64,000 nucleotides of DNA from Prorocentrum cordatum (Eukaryota; Sar; Dinophyceae; Prorocentrales; Prorocentraceae): the NCBI GenBank assembly GCA_963575745.1, contig CAUYUJ010016137.1:215001-279000 (forward strand), in the 5' to 3' direction. A model generated the notes under the pieces. That model ran no database searches. It saw only the letters and a program-made list of their open reading frames with translations, and was not told where the DNA came from. Positions 31,610 to 42,699 of this stretch are shown here, in pieces. A program made the translations under genes and the position numbers. The number at the start of each line of letters is the position of its first letter. The first letter of the stretch is position 1.

Positions 31610-31990
31610 GAGGGCTCCCCCACAGGCGTCCCACGGTCCAACGACGGGGACCCGCACCTGCGAGCAGGCGTGGGGCTCCGAGTGCGCGGGACTGGGGGGG
31701 GGCACCGGGGGGGGGTCCATCGAGCGCGGGGGAGGCTTGAGCCTTCGGGGGCGGTAGCTTTCTGTCCGTGGGGGGGTCCACGCTCAAAAACCAGTATCAA
31801 GTCGCAAGGGCCTCTGCCCCTGCTCATGGGGACCCACCCCAATACAGGGTCCCCCCCCTCCCACGACGGGGACTCTCACCTTCAAGCAGGCGAAGTGTTC
31901 CCAGAACGTGGGACTGGGAGCCGCTGAGGGGGGGGGGGTCCACCGAACGTGGGGGAGGTTTGCGCCTTCCGTTGCGGTAGCTTTCCCATT
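31610..31990. repeat. Two ~200-bp direct repeats
   Basis: ACGACGGGGACCCGCACC and ACGACGGGGACTCTCACC begin the two units. Both contain GCGGGACTGGGG / GTGGGACTGGGA and end in GCGGTAGCTTTC. Confidence 0.7.
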
Positions 31991-32249
31991 CCTCCGCCAC
32001 AAGCGTGGGAAATTAGGTGAAGGTTAGCGGGGCGAGGTCGGGGGAGCGGGGGCTGCAAAAAGGTGAGCCAGGCAGGGAGCGAAGGTTGGGCCAGCTGGCC
32101 GCTGGTAGTGTCTGCTGTCAGTAGCAGCGAACTGCTGCAAGACGCTTGAGGTAGGCGGCGTGAGAATGCACGTTTTCACTAGCCGACCTACTCCTTGACC
32201 CGCCTCTTCTCATCGTTGCCGCCATTCGGGTGCCTTGCTGAGGCAGTTC

Positions 32250-32580
32250 TCCTTCGACTATCACCACCGCCACCTCCGTCGCCAAAGAGCACCACTGCCC
32301 CTTCGACTACCACCACCGCCACCTCCGCCGCCAGAGAGCACCACTGCCCCTTCGACCACCACCACCGCCACCTCCGCCGCCAGAGAGCACCACCGCCCCT
32401 TCGACTATACCACCACCGCCACCTCCGCCGCCAGAGAGCACCACCGCCCCTTCGACTATACCACCACCGCCACCTCCGCCGCCAAGGAAGCACCCACCGC
32501 CACCTCCGCCGCCAGAGATCACCGTCGCCGCCTCCGCCGCCAGAGATCACCACTGCCGCCGTCGCCCTCGCCGCTGCCGC
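32250..32580. repeat. 49-bp minisatellite
   Basis: CCCCTTCGACTA recurs at about 32252, 32300, 32349, 32398 and 32449. The unit is CACCACCGCCACCTCCGCCG plus CAGAGAGCACCA. Later units lose the CCCCTTCGACTA block. Confidence 0.85.
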
Positions 32581-32724
32581 CGCCGCCCTCGCCGCTGCCG
32601 CCGCCCGGGCAGGGGCGCGGCGGCGCTCCTCCCCCGCAGAGCCGCCGGCCTCGTCGGAGCCCGACCCGGCCCCGCGCTGGCAGTCGCGTGCGCCGCGCTC
32701 CGAGGGCGCGGAGCCGCTCTCCTC

Positions 32725-33092
32725 GGCGGCGCGCCAGAGGGGGGCAGGGGGGAGGGGACGGCTTCTTCGAGGGAGGCTGCTTCTCGGCAGGCGCCAGCCT
32801 GGCATGTATAGACCAGGCCCGCGGCTTCTGAGAGGCAGGGGTGCCTCTGAGAAGCCTTCCCCCCTCCCTCCCTCCCCCCCCCCCTCCCCCCTCCCTCCCT
32901 CCCCTCCCTCCCTCCCCCCCCCTCCCTCCCCTCCCCCCTCCCTCCCTCCCCCCCCCTCCCCTCCCTCCCTCCCCCCCCCCCCTCCCCCTCCCCCTCCCTC
33001 CCTCCCCCTACCCCCCTCCCTCCCCCTCCCCCCTGCCCCCCTTGCATGCAGAAGCCTCCCCCCTCCCCCCTGCCCCCCTTGTCGCGTGGCCG
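32725..33092. mobile_element. Family F fold-back element, copy 1, expanded by CCCT runs
   Basis: Left arm GGACGGCTTCTTCGAGGGAG and GGCTGCTTCTCGGCAGGCGC; right arm GAGAGGCAGGGGTGCCTCTG and AGAAGCCTTCCCC. The right flank is expanded by about 200 bases of CCCTCC before the terminal TCGCGTGGCCG. Confidence 0.65.
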
Positions 33093-33284
33093 ATCTCCTC
33101 GCCGCCGGTGGAGGAGCCGTCCCACTCCGCGGCGTGGCCCGAGGAGGAGCCGCCGTCCTCTGCGGGGGAGGGGCGCGGTGACCATGACCACACCACACGT
33201 TAGGAGGCAACTACTGGGAGGTTTTCGTCGGAGAAATTAAAGAGGATTAAGTCCCATTTGGGGACTGTTACGCCGGAATGGGCC

Positions 33285-33370
33285 TCAGACTAAGCAGGAT
33301 TAAGCCGGATTAAGCGGGATTGAGCGGGATTAAGCCGGATTAAGCGGGATTAAGCCGGATTAAGCCGGTT
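33285..33370. repeat. GGATTAAGCC minisatellite
   Basis: Nine or so units of GGATTAAGCC / GGATTAAGCG, 10-11 bp. Confidence 0.9.
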
Positions 33371-33701
33371 TTCGGACCAGGGCAAAGTCAGAATTTAACC
33401 TCCCAGGAGTTGCATCCGAACACACGGTGGGCGGCGGGGATCGACCTAAACGACTAGTGCTTTTCGCGTTGGTTTCGTTTTCCCTCGTGTTGTCTTCGAT
33501 CCGCCAGTGCAGCAGAACGAAAACGGCCCACGAGATCACCAAAACGCCGTTTAGGTCGCCCCCTGGTGAGCAATAGCGCGCCCCTGACTGGCCCTGCCCC
33601 TTCAGAGGGCACCGGGAACGGCAACTCCGCTTTTCCACCGCTCCGAACAGAATCTCTGGAGAATGGAAAGCGGTAAGACAACGGCGACCAAAACATCGGG
33701 G

Positions 33702-33895
33702 ATCTTCTGACCCGGGGGTCAGCAGGAAACCAAAAAACTGCAAGCCCGGGTCAGCCAATATGCGCGGCCGCCTCGCGGCTCGCTAACCTGGGTCAGCAAG
33801 AGGGGGTCTTCGCAGGATCCTGCAGGATCCGGTGCCCTGGCTGACCCTCGTTTGCATTGACCCCCGTCTCTTGAGCCCCGAAAAAACAGCCAACC
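33702..33895 (+). mobile_element. Family J element, copy 2
   Basis: GGGGGTCAGCAGGAAACC, CCCGGGTCAGCCAATATGCG, CGCAGGATCCTGCAGGATCC and CCCGTCTCTTGAGCCCCG, matching 46455-46680 closely. Confidence 0.75.
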
Positions 33896-34221
33896 AACGG
33901 CTCCGGGATTGGAGCCGGAAGCAGACTCGGAAAACAGCGGCGACAGAACTGGCAACAAAACGGCGCCTGTGCCGTCAAGAAGCGGCAAAACGGAACCGGC
34001 AACAAACACGGCCCTGTCGCTTCCAGGGTCCAAGGCCCCGCAGCACCCCCACCTCCGCCCCGCACTGGCCATGCTGGAGCATGCCCGGGCGGCGCCGGCG
34101 CGGACCGCGACGTGACGGGGCACCCGTCCTCACCCCCTCACAGTCACGCCCGTAGACGAAGCCAGGGCAGGGCAATCCTTGGCCCTGGCATGGTGGCTAC
34201 TCACGCCCTCCTGGCCGAGGC

Positions 34222-34395
34222 CGTGAGGCCTTGGCGGCGCGCACGGGGGGTAGGGGGGGGGGACGGCTTCTTAAGAGGGGGCTGTTTCTTAGAAGGCGCT
34301 GGCCTTACATGTATGGACAAGGCCCGCGCCTTCTAAGAAACACGGCTGCTTCTAAGAAGCCTTCCCCCTACCCCTACCCCCATCTGCGCGTGGCC
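34222..34395. mobile_element. Family F fold-back element, copy 2
   Basis: GACGGCTTCTTAAGAGGGGG, TTAGAAGGCGCTGGCCTTAC and the inverted AAGGCCCGCGCCTTCTAAGA and GCTTCTAAGAAGCC. It ends TGCGCGTGGCCG. Confidence 0.8.
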
Positions 34396-34399
34396 GCCT

Positions 34400-35450
34400 A
34401 TACTACACCATCCCTAGGCACAAGACGACCTTGCCCAAGCACGGTGGTGTACAAGCATCCACTGCAGACAAACAGTCCATGCGGCTCTCCGAAGCACGAA
34501 CAAAAAGCCGATGCCCCCATGGTTGCCTCTCGAAGCGTGCCGCCGAGGACGGTTGTCCCTCGAAAGGCTGATACTGGCAGCCGCTGTACGGCTGACATAA
34601 ATGGTCGGTCGGGCCATAGGGATCCCGCACACAACGCTTGGCTCCTTTCCTTTTTCTTCCTCCAGGCAGACTTGCGGTGGCCTCGTCCAGGGGGACATGC
34701 TCCTGGGCCTGGTGCTGGTGGTAATCCCTCGTCCACCTGGGAAGCCCGAGCATGACTAACCAGCACCACCGAGATCAGACCACCTTCCCTCAGTGGAGGC
34801 AACCGCCGATACTGGAGTTGGGGCCCACTCCTGTGGAGACACGTGCTCATCTCAGTCCTCACAGTCGGCTGGTCACTAAACCTTCGGCGGCTGAGAGCAA
34901 GGCCAGGCGCTGAGGGCGGAGGCCCCAAGATGCCGGCAAGAGGCCCACAAGAGGCCCAAAGAGGCCCCAGACAGGAGGCCTCAACGCTACACCAAAGAGA
35001 CTCGGCAAGGCCTCACAACTCTAGGCACGGTGCAGTCGAACCTACCTCACCCCAGGTTCCACACGGGAGCCAAACGACACCAAGGTACCCGTGGGGGGGG
35101 GCCCGCAACGGTCAGGCTGCTTGAAGAGGAGCGCGTTTTTCTGCGATAGTGGGCGTCAAAGGGCGGTATAACGTAACGCCCCCCCCCCGCCGTGTGGCTC
35201 CAGCACTTTTGTATTTTCTGGGATAGCGGCCGTCATCGGCCCCACGCAGATGGGAGGAGTTAGAATGATGCCAGAGGACTCGGGAGGACTTGTAGATTCC
35301 AGCGGCGCTCAGTTTTCCATCAGGATTCCCTTCCGAATCCGATTATAGCCGGAGTGCAGTATCCCCAAACAGGGTTTTTAGACCCACTGCGGTTTCCAAG
35401 GTCGATTGCGTGCACGTCCAGTGCGGGCTGGCATGGCATGTTAAAACATG
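34400..35450. other. Gene-poor stretch
   Basis: Mixed DNA. Frames on both strands are open for 100-170 codons but their composition is not convincing and no motif was recognised. CCAAGA/GAGGCCC repeats appear at 34925-34990. Confidence 0.35.
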
Positions 35451-37680
35451 CCTCCTCCTCCTCCTCCTCCTCCTCCTCCTCCTCCTCCTCATCCCGAACG
35501 GCATCTCGGAGCCTAGAGTTGCGAGGATGTCTCCAGCGTAACGGGCTGGACCACCTCGCGCGCGGCATCTCGGACCCCAGAGTTGCGACGATGTCTCGGG
35601 CGAAACGTGCTGCGAGGAAGTCTCAGGCGAAACGGGCCAGACCCCCTCGAGCGCGGCGTCTCAGAGCTCCGAGTTGCGGGGGCCTCCTGGGGCCTCGTGG
35701 GACCTCCTGGTGACCTCCTGGGGCTTCCTCCTGGGCCTCCTGTGGCCTCCTGGACCCCACCTGGGGCTTCCTGAAGCCTCTTGGGGTTCCCAGGGGGGGA
35801 TATCTAACATGTGGCCGTCGGGGCCCCTCAAAATGGGGGGGGGCACAAGAGCAGGAAAAATCAACGAATCGGCACCGGATGTGTATTAACTTGACACGTT
35901 CTGATAAGGGGCCTCCTGGGGCTTCCTGGGAACCTCCTGGGAATCTCCTGCGGACCCCTGGGGCCTGTCCTGGGCGTCCTGCGGCCTCCTGGACCTCTCT
36001 GGGGCCTCCTGAGGCTCGCAGGGTCCCAGGGGGGATATGTAACATGTGGTCTTCTGGGCCCCCAGGCTGGACCACCTCTTGCGCAGCATCTGAGAGCTCA
36101 GAGTTGCGAGAATGTCTTGTGCGAAACGGGCCGGACCACCTTGCGCACGGCATCTCAGAGCTCAGAGTTGCGAAGGATGTCTCAGGCGAGATGGGCCGGA
36201 CCACCTCGCGCAGGGCATCTCGGAGCCCAGAGTTGCGAGGATGTCTCCAGCGTAACGGGCTGGACCACCTCGCGCGCGGCATCTTCGGACCCCACAGTTG
36301 CGACGATGTCTCGGGCGAAACGTGCTGCGAGGAAGTCTCAGGCGAAACGGGCCGGACCACCTCGAGCGCGGCGTCTCAGAGCTCCGAGTTGCGGGGGCCT
36401 CCTGGTGCCTCCTGGGGCCTCCTGGGGACCTCCTGGGGCTTCCTCCTGGGCCTCCTGTGGCCTCAACTCCACCTGGGGTTTCCTGAAGCCTCTTGGGGCT
36501 CCCAGGGTGGATATCAAACCTGTGGCCAAATGGAGGGGGGGGGGGGGGGGGCACAAGAGCAGGAAGAATCAACGAATCGACACCGGATGTGTATTAACTT
36601 GACACGTTCTGATAGGCGGCCTCCTGGGGCCTCCTGGGAGCCTCCTAGGAATCTCCTGGGGACCCCTGGGGCCTGTCCTGGGCGTCCTGCGGCCTCCTGG
36701 AGCTCTCTGGGGCCTCCCCCTCCTCCTGCCTGCTCCCTCATGCACATCATCCGCCTCCTCCTTCTCCCTTCCATCTCCTCCTCCCTCCTCCTCCTCCTCC
36801 TCCTCCTCCTCCTCCACCTCCTCTTCATCCCGAACGGCATCTCGGAGCCTAGAGTTGCGAGGATGTCTCCAGCGTAACGGGCTGGACCACCTCGCGCGCG
36901 GCATCTCGGACCCCAGAGTTGCGACGATGTCTCTGGCGAAACGTGGTGCGAGGAAGTCTCAGGCGAAACGGGCCGGACCACCTCGAGCGCGGCGTCTCAG
37001 AGCTCCGAATTGCGGGGGCCTCCAGGGGCCTCCTGGGACCTCCTGGTGACCTCCTGGGGCTTTGGCCTACTGGACCCCACCTGGGGCTTCCTGAAGTTTC
37101 TTGGGGCTCCCAGGGTGGATATCAAACCTGTGGCCGTTTGGGCCTCTCCAAATGGAGGGGGGGGGGGCACAAGAGCAGGAAGAATCAACGAATCGACACC
37201 GGATGTGTATTAACTTGACACGTTCTGATAGAGGGCCTCCTGGGGCCTCCTGGGAGCCTCCTGGGAATCTCCTGGAGACCCCTGGGGCCTGTCCTGGGCG
37301 TCCTCCTGGGACCTCTCTGGGGCCTCCTGGGTACCTCCTGGAGCTTCCTCCTGGGCCTCCTGTGGCCTCCTGAACTCCACCTGAGGTTTCCTGAAGGCTC
37401 TTGGGGCTCCCAGGGGGGATATCTAACCTGTGGCCGCTTGGGCCCCTCAAAATGGGGGGGGGGGGCACAAGAGCAGGAAAAATCAACGAATCGACACCGG
37501 ATGTGTATTAACTTGACACGTTCTGATAGAGGGCCTCCTGGGGCCTCCTGGGAGCCTCCTGGGAATCTCCTGGGGGCCCCTGGGGCCTGTCCTGGGCGTC
37601 CTGCGGCCTCCTGGACCTCTCTGGGGCCTCCTGAGGCTCGCAAGGTCCCATGGAGGATAATATGATATGTCACATGTGGT
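35450..37680. repeat. Higher-order tandem repeat array
   Basis: The landmark GCACAAGAGCAGGAAAAATC plus GTATTAACTTGACACGTTCT occurs near 35850-35905, 36550-36612, 37167-37227 and 37465-37528. Between the landmarks lie CTCCTGGGGCCTCCTGG units and 65-bp units (GTCTCGGGCGAAACGGGCC, then GCGCGGCATCTCGGA). Unit lengths vary from 300 to 710 bases by loss of internal blocks. Confidence 0.85.
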
Positions 37681-37689
37681 CTTCTGGAC

Positions 37690-38480
37690 GCCCAGGCTGG
37701 ACCACCTCTCGCACAGCATCTGAGAGCTCAGAGTTGCGAGAATGTATTATGCGAAACAGACCGGACCACCTTGCGCACGGCATCTCAGAGCTCAGAGTTG
37801 CAAGGATGTCTCAGGCGAGACGGGCCGGACCACCTCGCGCAGGGCATCTTAGAGCTCAGAAGCTCGAGGATGTCTCAGGCGAAACGGGCCGGACCACCTC
37901 TCGCGCGGCATCTCCGAAGTCAGAGTTTCGAGGATGTCTCAGGCGAAACGGGCCGGACCACCTCGCGCAAGGCATCGCAGAGCTCAGAGTTTCGAGGATG
38001 TCTCAGGCGAAACGGCCCGGACCACCTCTCGCACGGCACCTCGGGGCTCAGAGTTTCGAGGATGTCTCAAGCGAAACGGCCCGGACCACCTCTCGCGCGG
38101 CGTCCCGGAGCGCAACTTTTTGAGGATGTCTCAGGCGAAACGGCCCGGACCACCTCTCGCGCGGCGTCCCAGAGCGCAACTTTTCGCAAGGATGTCTCAG
38201 GCGAAACGGCCCGGACCACCTCTCGCACGGCACCTCGGGGCTCAGAGTTTCGAGGATGTCTCAAGCGAAACGGCCCGGACCACCTCTCGCGCGGCGTCCC
38301 AGTGCGCAACTTTTTGAGGATGTCTCAGGCGAAACGGCCCGGACCACCTCTCGCGCGGCGTCCCAGAGCGCAACTTGTTGAGGATGTCTCAGGCGAAACG
38401 GCCAATCCTGGCCAACTCAGAAACGAGAGTTGTGAGGATGTCTCAAGCGAAACGGCCAAAACCATAAAATGTTGGTGAGG
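37690..38480. repeat. 63-66-bp minisatellite, about 12 units
   Basis: GGATGTCTCAGGCGAAACGG then CCCGGACCACCTCTCGCGCG then a variable 15-20 base tail. Unit length is mostly not a multiple of three, so the long peptides here are frame-cycling by-products and no CDS is claimed. Confidence 0.9.
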
Positions 38481-38639
38481 ATGTCTCTGCTCCGACTTCC
38501 CTCGGCCGGAGTTAGTTTCTACCACAACAGCACCCCGTTCAGCAAGCTGTTTGGGGAATAATAAAAAAACATTCCTTCTGTGGAATCCACTTGCGCTCCA
38601 TTTTGTCATAAAGATTCCTTCCAATATTCTACATGCAGC

Positions 38640-38815
38640 AGTGGTGCTCTGTTGCACACAGTTGCTGCGGAGCACGCGGGTGCCGTGGTGCACACAGGCG
38701 CTGTAGTGCACGCAAGCATTGTGATGTACACTGGTCCTGTGTTGCACACGGCCGATGTGGTGTACGCAGGCGCTGTGGTGTACACAAGCGCTGTGGTGTT
38801 CGCAGGCAATGCTCA
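38640..38815. repeat. 18-bp minisatellite
   Basis: Units of GTGGTGTACGCAGGCGCT and variants, about nine copies, rich in TG/CA steps. Confidence 0.85.
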
Positions 38816-39026
38816 CGGCGGCAGTGCCCAGGACGCACTGGGGGAGGCGTTACGTTATAGGGGGGGGCGCCAGGGGCTATACTGCCCACCATGCCCCAAG
38901 CAATAAAGAAGCACGCTCAAGGAGGCGCGTGGTATGACTTGGTTTAGCCTTGAAGCGAAAGCGGGGCAGGTACTTCGCTCTGTGAGTCAGGAGAGTATGT
39001 CTTTTGGGGGGGAAGGACAAACGGCA

Positions 39027-39166
39027 TTAGCTAAAACCTTCGGAGCTCCGAGCGGATGCCTTGGATCGGAGATGGACCCACCTCCCGCGCGCAAGTGGCG
39101 GCGCTGGAGGCGCCCCCAGGGGGGCCCAACGCCGAACCCAGAAATCCGCGCGGACATCTGAGAAAT
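39027..39166. mobile_element. Family D fold-back element, copy 4
   Basis: CTTCGGAGCTCCGAGCGGAT and the inverted GAAATCCGCGCGGACATCTG, with GGCGGCGCTGGAGGCGCCCC at the centre. Confidence 0.6.
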
Positions 39167-39289
39167 CATGATATGCCATGTTCCTCCGACCGAAAATTCA
39201 GCAGGGACCGACCGTCTAGTTCGCGCGCGCGTAGCGGCCCGTTGGGGTCTGCTGACGAAAAGTGCCCCGGCAAGCTCGGGGCAAGGTCG

Positions 39290-39810
39290 GGTCAGAGATG
39301 CTGGAACTCCTGGGCGCGGCCTCGGGGCCCCCCCCGAGCGCCCCAATGATGCGCCAAAAGGGTGGCACGCACCACGGCCTCAGGGCAAGAGAGTTCCAAG
39401 ATGGTCAAAGTTGGCCCCAAGACGGCCCAAGACGCTCCAAGAAATTTCCAAAAGGCTTCGAGAGGCCCCGCAAACGCAACAAAACTTTGATGTTGACCGC
39501 CCTGGACGGCCACACAGACCCCAAAGTCGTTGCAAAACTATACAATAAGCCTCCAGGAGGACCCCCAAATGGCCCAAGATGGCCCTAAGACGGCCCAAGA
39601 CTCCAAGACGGCCCTGGGATGGCCCCAAAAGGGGGCCATGAGGGGGAACCCGAACAGACATGTCGAGCTCTCGGCCCCAAGAGGCGCCCAGGAAGCCCTA
39701 CGAGGCCCCATAGAAGCCCCCAAGGGGCTCCCCAGAGGCCTCAAAACTGCTCCCCAGAGGCTCTCCAGAGCCCTCCGAATAGATCCCCAAAAGCGTCCAT
39801 GAGAACCCTT
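39290..39810. repeat. Degenerate GGCCCCAAGA repeats
   Basis: Irregular units of CCCAAGATGG, CCCAAGACGGCCC and GAGGCCCC. The Trp/Gly/Leu-rich minus frame reflects these units rather than a gene. Confidence 0.5.
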
Positions 39811-40036
39811 ATCCACAACCCAGGTACGTCTCGAAACTCTGCTGGAGCTCTCTTGAGCCATCTTGGCGCCCTCAAGGGCAGTCGATCGGCTCTCTTCGAA
39901 AGGGTGCGAGCCGCATCTCCAAAGATCTCCTCCAAGACAGTCCTGCCTGCCCCTCCATTCTCCATGGGTGCGAGCACACCACCATGCAGCCACCGTGGTG
40001 CGAAATGGGCCGGCGGAATGAGCGAAGCGAATACAT

Positions 40037-40146
40037 AATGTTCGAAGAACAAAACCATGTTCTTAGAACGCGAAGCTGGTGCGTCAAAACAAGACGGCCT
40101 CAGCCAGGAACTTCCTAAGAACACGTCGCACACACCACGAAAGGTT
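40037..40146. mobile_element. Family K palindromic element, copy 2
   Basis: AATGTTCGAAGAACAAAACC, TGTTCTTAGAACGCGAAGC, GTCAAAACAAGACGGCCTCA and CCACGAAAGGTT align with copy 1. Confidence 0.7.
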
Positions 40147-40206
40147 GGTGGGTCTACGAGCAAGCCATGGCGCCGCTAGAGGACGAAAGAGCGGCTTCAC
40201 CATACC

Positions 40207-40353
40207 CGTTGGACGAAGGAAATGGGTAGAAACATGAAGTAGGCAGGCGTTGAAGCAGATTGGGCCTTCACCCGCCCCCTGGAGAAGGAAGGAAATAAGG
40301 TGAGACCACTCGATCCTTGAAGTAGGAAGGCGCCCAAAGGAAGCTGGGATCTA
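40207..40353 (+). mobile_element. Family I dimeric element, copy 2
   Basis: AGAAACATGAAGTAGGCAGG, GGCGTTGAAGCAGATTGGGC, then CTTGAAGTAGGAAGGCGCCC. Closest to 63101-63232. Confidence 0.7.
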
Positions 40354-40629
40354 GGAACCCAGACTCCCGACGTCATGTTCTATCCAGAACGTCGACCCCC
40401 CGATGTCTGGACCCATTCCCCCAGACGGTCCCGAGGGCTGGATGGCCCGCAGAGCCCGAAAATACCAAAACAAAACAAAGAAGCAACTCCCCGTCACGAT
40501 TGGAATCCGAAGCTCCACATATACGTTCGAGGCGGGCAGCGCGGAGCCAGCAGTGGCAGGGCCGCTACCATGTTGATTGCCTTTCGGGAAAGTTTTCTTT
40601 TTGCTTGCGAGCGTTTCAATTGCGCGGTT

Positions 40630-40694
40630 GGGCCGATAGCTCAGTGGTCTCATAGCTCAGTTGGTCAGCGCGTTCGACTAATAACCCTTCGAGG
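40630..40694 (+). tRNA. tRNA-Ile(AAU)-like fragment with a duplicated D-arm, probably a pseudogene
   Basis: GGGCCGATAGCTCAG is followed by a second ATAGCTCAGTTGGTCAGCGC (a B-box-less D-arm, doubled) and then TTCGACTAATAACCC, an anticodon-like loop CTAATAA with AAT at the middle. The anticodon stem does not pair and no T-arm GGTTCGAATCC follows, so it is unlikely to be functional. It could be a processed or tRNA-derived element head. Confidence 0.35.
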
Positions 40695-40854
40695 ATGCCT
40701 GCACGGGAATCCTTCGATCTGCGGTGGGCCTTCACCCTCATGCGCGCGGAGCGGCGGCGCGCACGCCAGAGAGGCGCCGCCGCGGAGGGGCCCACGGCGA
40801 GTACGAGGAGTACGAGGAAGAGTACGACGAGGACGAGGACGAGAACGAGGGCGG

Positions 40855-41262
40855 GGACGAGGAGGAGGAGGAGGAGGAGGAGGAGGAGGAGGAGGAGGAG
40901 GTGGAGGAGTACGAGGTGGAGGAGGAGGAGGAGGCTGAAGGAGGAGGAAAAGATCCGCGAGGAGCGCCGACCGTCTCTGCTCGTGCCGCTCTTTCTCCTT
41001 CAAGCCTCGCCACCGCTCGAGAAAGAATTCGGCGGCGAGCGGAGGAGGAGGAGGGGGAGGAGGAGGAGGAGGAGGAAGAGGAGGAAGAGGAGGAGAGGAG
41101 GAGGAGGAGGAGGAGGAGGAGGAGTAGGAGAGGAGGAGGGAGGAGGAGGAGAGGAGGAGGAGGGAGAGGGAGGAGGAGGAGGAGGAGGAGGAGGAGGAGG
41201 AGGAGGAGGAGGAGGAGGAGGAGGAGGAGAGGAGGAGGAGGAGGAGGAGGAGCAGCAGGACC
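40855..41262. repeat. (GGA)n tracts
   Basis: Purine-rich GGA triplets at 40858-40935 and 41040-41255, interrupted by a mixed segment. Confidence 0.95.
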
Positions 41263-41492
41263 AGGCCTTCTCAAAGGCGGCGGGGCTTCTCAGAACCCCT
41301 GGCCTTCTGAGAAATTGTGCGTGTCATCGGGGAAGGAATAGAACACTACTCAGAAGGCTTGGGGACTTCCTGGCCTTCTGAGAAGGCCGGCCCCTCCTCA
41401 CTTCCCCCCGGGCTGGCCGCCGAGCCATTGATTGAGAAAGAATGCACCCCCAGTGGGGACGCTGTGAGAGGCCTCCTAGATAGAGTCCGAGT

Positions 41493-41566
41493 ATGTGGGG
41501 TCGGAGGAGCTCGCCACATCGCTGAAGCGGCACGATTCCCCGACCCCAGCAATCGGGGAGACGTAA
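41493..41566. mobile_element. Short family E-like fold-back
   Basis: TGTGGGGTCGGAGGAGCTCG and the inverted CGATTCCCCGACCCCAGC flank a CATCGCTGAAGC centre. Confidence 0.45.
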
Positions 41567-41802
41567 GACTCGGGTACGGGGGACTCGGGTCGACCTGACG
41601 GGGCCGTCATAAATATGACGAGACCCAATCTGCAATTTGACGCGAGCCCCCGCTGCAAACACCCCACGAGAACTGGACCGCCAAGATCCAGGACGCGCTC
41701 GCCAGAAAACGCCGGCTGACCCGAGTTCAGTTCCGGCTTACTCGAGTCCTACGTTTCCCCGAACCTACGCCGACCCCATCTGGGAGGCCCAGAGCTGTGC
41801 TC

Positions 41803-41904
41803 TTACTCTTCTCGGTCCTCGCAGTCGGCCGGCCACGGCGCCGCGGCGGCGGGGAGCGCCGCCGGGCGCTGCGGGCGGAAGAGCACCTCCGAGTGGTCCC
41901 CGTC
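41803..41904 (-). CDS. CHAT peptidase gene, last exon with stop
   Basis: Begins after acceptor CCCGGAG|GAC and ends at a TAA (41803-41805). It encodes DGDHSEVLFRPQRPAALP, a Pro/Ala linker and an acidic end (DCEDREE). The D-G-D-H-S-E sequence continues directly from HFFLLPE in the previous exon; a 'FLLL-P-x-D-x-D-H' end is typical of the last strand of these caspase-like domains. It is 34 codons including the stop, in phase with the previous exon. Confidence 0.75.
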   Translation of the reverse strand, partial: DGDHSEVLFRPQRPAALPAAAAPWPADCEDREE

Positions 41905-41927
41905 CTCCGGGCTCGGGTGATGGTCAG

Positions 41928-42145
41928 CGTTTCCGTTTTCGGCGTTTCGACATTGGGCGGAACGGGGGGGGGGGGGATGGGGGAGGGGCTGGCTCTGGAC
42001 CCCTGCTTAATGCGACTGTTTGCAACAGTGCGTCCTTATCGGGGAGACTCCACCTGCTGGAAACAGGCGCCCAGCAAAGCCAAAAGCTGCTCCAGGGGGG
42101 GGGGGGAGGAGGGGGTGCGAGGGCCCGCGCCCATCGGCAAAACAC
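41928..42145 (+). mobile_element. Family G element, copy 2 (in a CHAT gene intron)
   Basis: TTTCGGCGTTTCGACATTGG, a G run, GACTGTTTGCAACAGTGCG, GGAGACTCCACCTGCTGG and GGGCCCGCGCCCATCGGC. It lies in the intron 41905-42523. Confidence 0.8.
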
Positions 42146-42192
42146 TGAATAAGAGAACGCTCACATGTCAGAGACGCTGGGGGGCGTCTTGT

Positions 42193-42362
42193 TTTGGCGG
42201 CGCGCACGAGGGGGCAGGGGGCGGGGGGAAGGCCTCTTGGAGGGAGGCTGCTTCTTAGAAGGCGCTGGCCCTACATCCACGGACAAGGCCCGCGCCCTCT
42301 GAGAAGCAGGGGTGCTTCTAAGAAGCCTTCCCCCTCCTCATACCCCCCTTCTGCGCGTGGCC
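42193..42362. mobile_element. Family F fold-back element, copy 3 (in a CHAT gene intron)
   Basis: GGCGGCGCGCACGAGGGG, CTTCTTAGAAGGCGCTGGCC and inverted GGTGCTTCTAAGAAGCC, then TGCGCGTGGCCG. Same intron as family G copy 2. Confidence 0.85.
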
Positions 42363-42523
42363 GATTGTTCACAGTTTCGAGAGCGCCGATCTGCCAGTCC
42401 CCAGTCTCCAGAGTTAAAAAAGCAGTCTCCAGTGACTCCAGTGGCCTCTTCTTCGATCTGGGGCATCTCAGCCGAGGCCTCTTGGAGGGAAACCAAAAAA
42501 TGTGCTCAACATCAACTGAAGTC

Positions 42524-42601
42524 CTCGGGCAGCAGGAAGAAGTGCCCGGCCGCGCTGCGGCTGGAGGCCTGGGCCGAGTTCAGCAGCGCCACGCGGGCCG
42601 C
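42524..42601 (-). CDS. CHAT peptidase gene, exon 6 (of 7 numbered from 52424)
   Basis: Exactly 26 codons between acceptor TCCTATGACAG|GCG and donor CCCGAG|GACTTC (GA type). It encodes AARVALLNSAQASSRSAAGH then FFLLPE, the helix and last core strand of the CHAT fold. It joins SVCRAFQ in the previous exon without frame change, giving the continuous helix 'SVCRAFQAARVALL'. Confidence 0.8.
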
Positions 42602-42699
42602 CTGTCATAGGAGACCAAGTGAGAGGAGGAGAGCCCTGAGATCCTGGGCATCGCAATTGTCTCGCGCTGGGCGATTCTGGCCGAATTCAGGCCCCGGGA

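Noticed and set aside
32195-33210. Long Pro/Leu- or Arg/Gly-rich frames on both strands
   Set aside because: They follow the 49-bp minisatellite and the CCCT expansion of a family F element.
37771-38478. A repetitive 235-codon frame (SGETGRTTSRAASQS units)
   Set aside because: It is the translation of a 63-66-bp minisatellite; most units shift frame and no splice or start signal supports a gene.
37690-38480. CRISPR-like array
   Set aside because: Units are contiguous tandem repeats without unique spacers, in a eukaryotic context.
39538-39993. A 151-codon Trp-rich minus frame
   Set aside because: It mirrors the degenerate GGCCCCAAGA repeats and has no protein-like variation.
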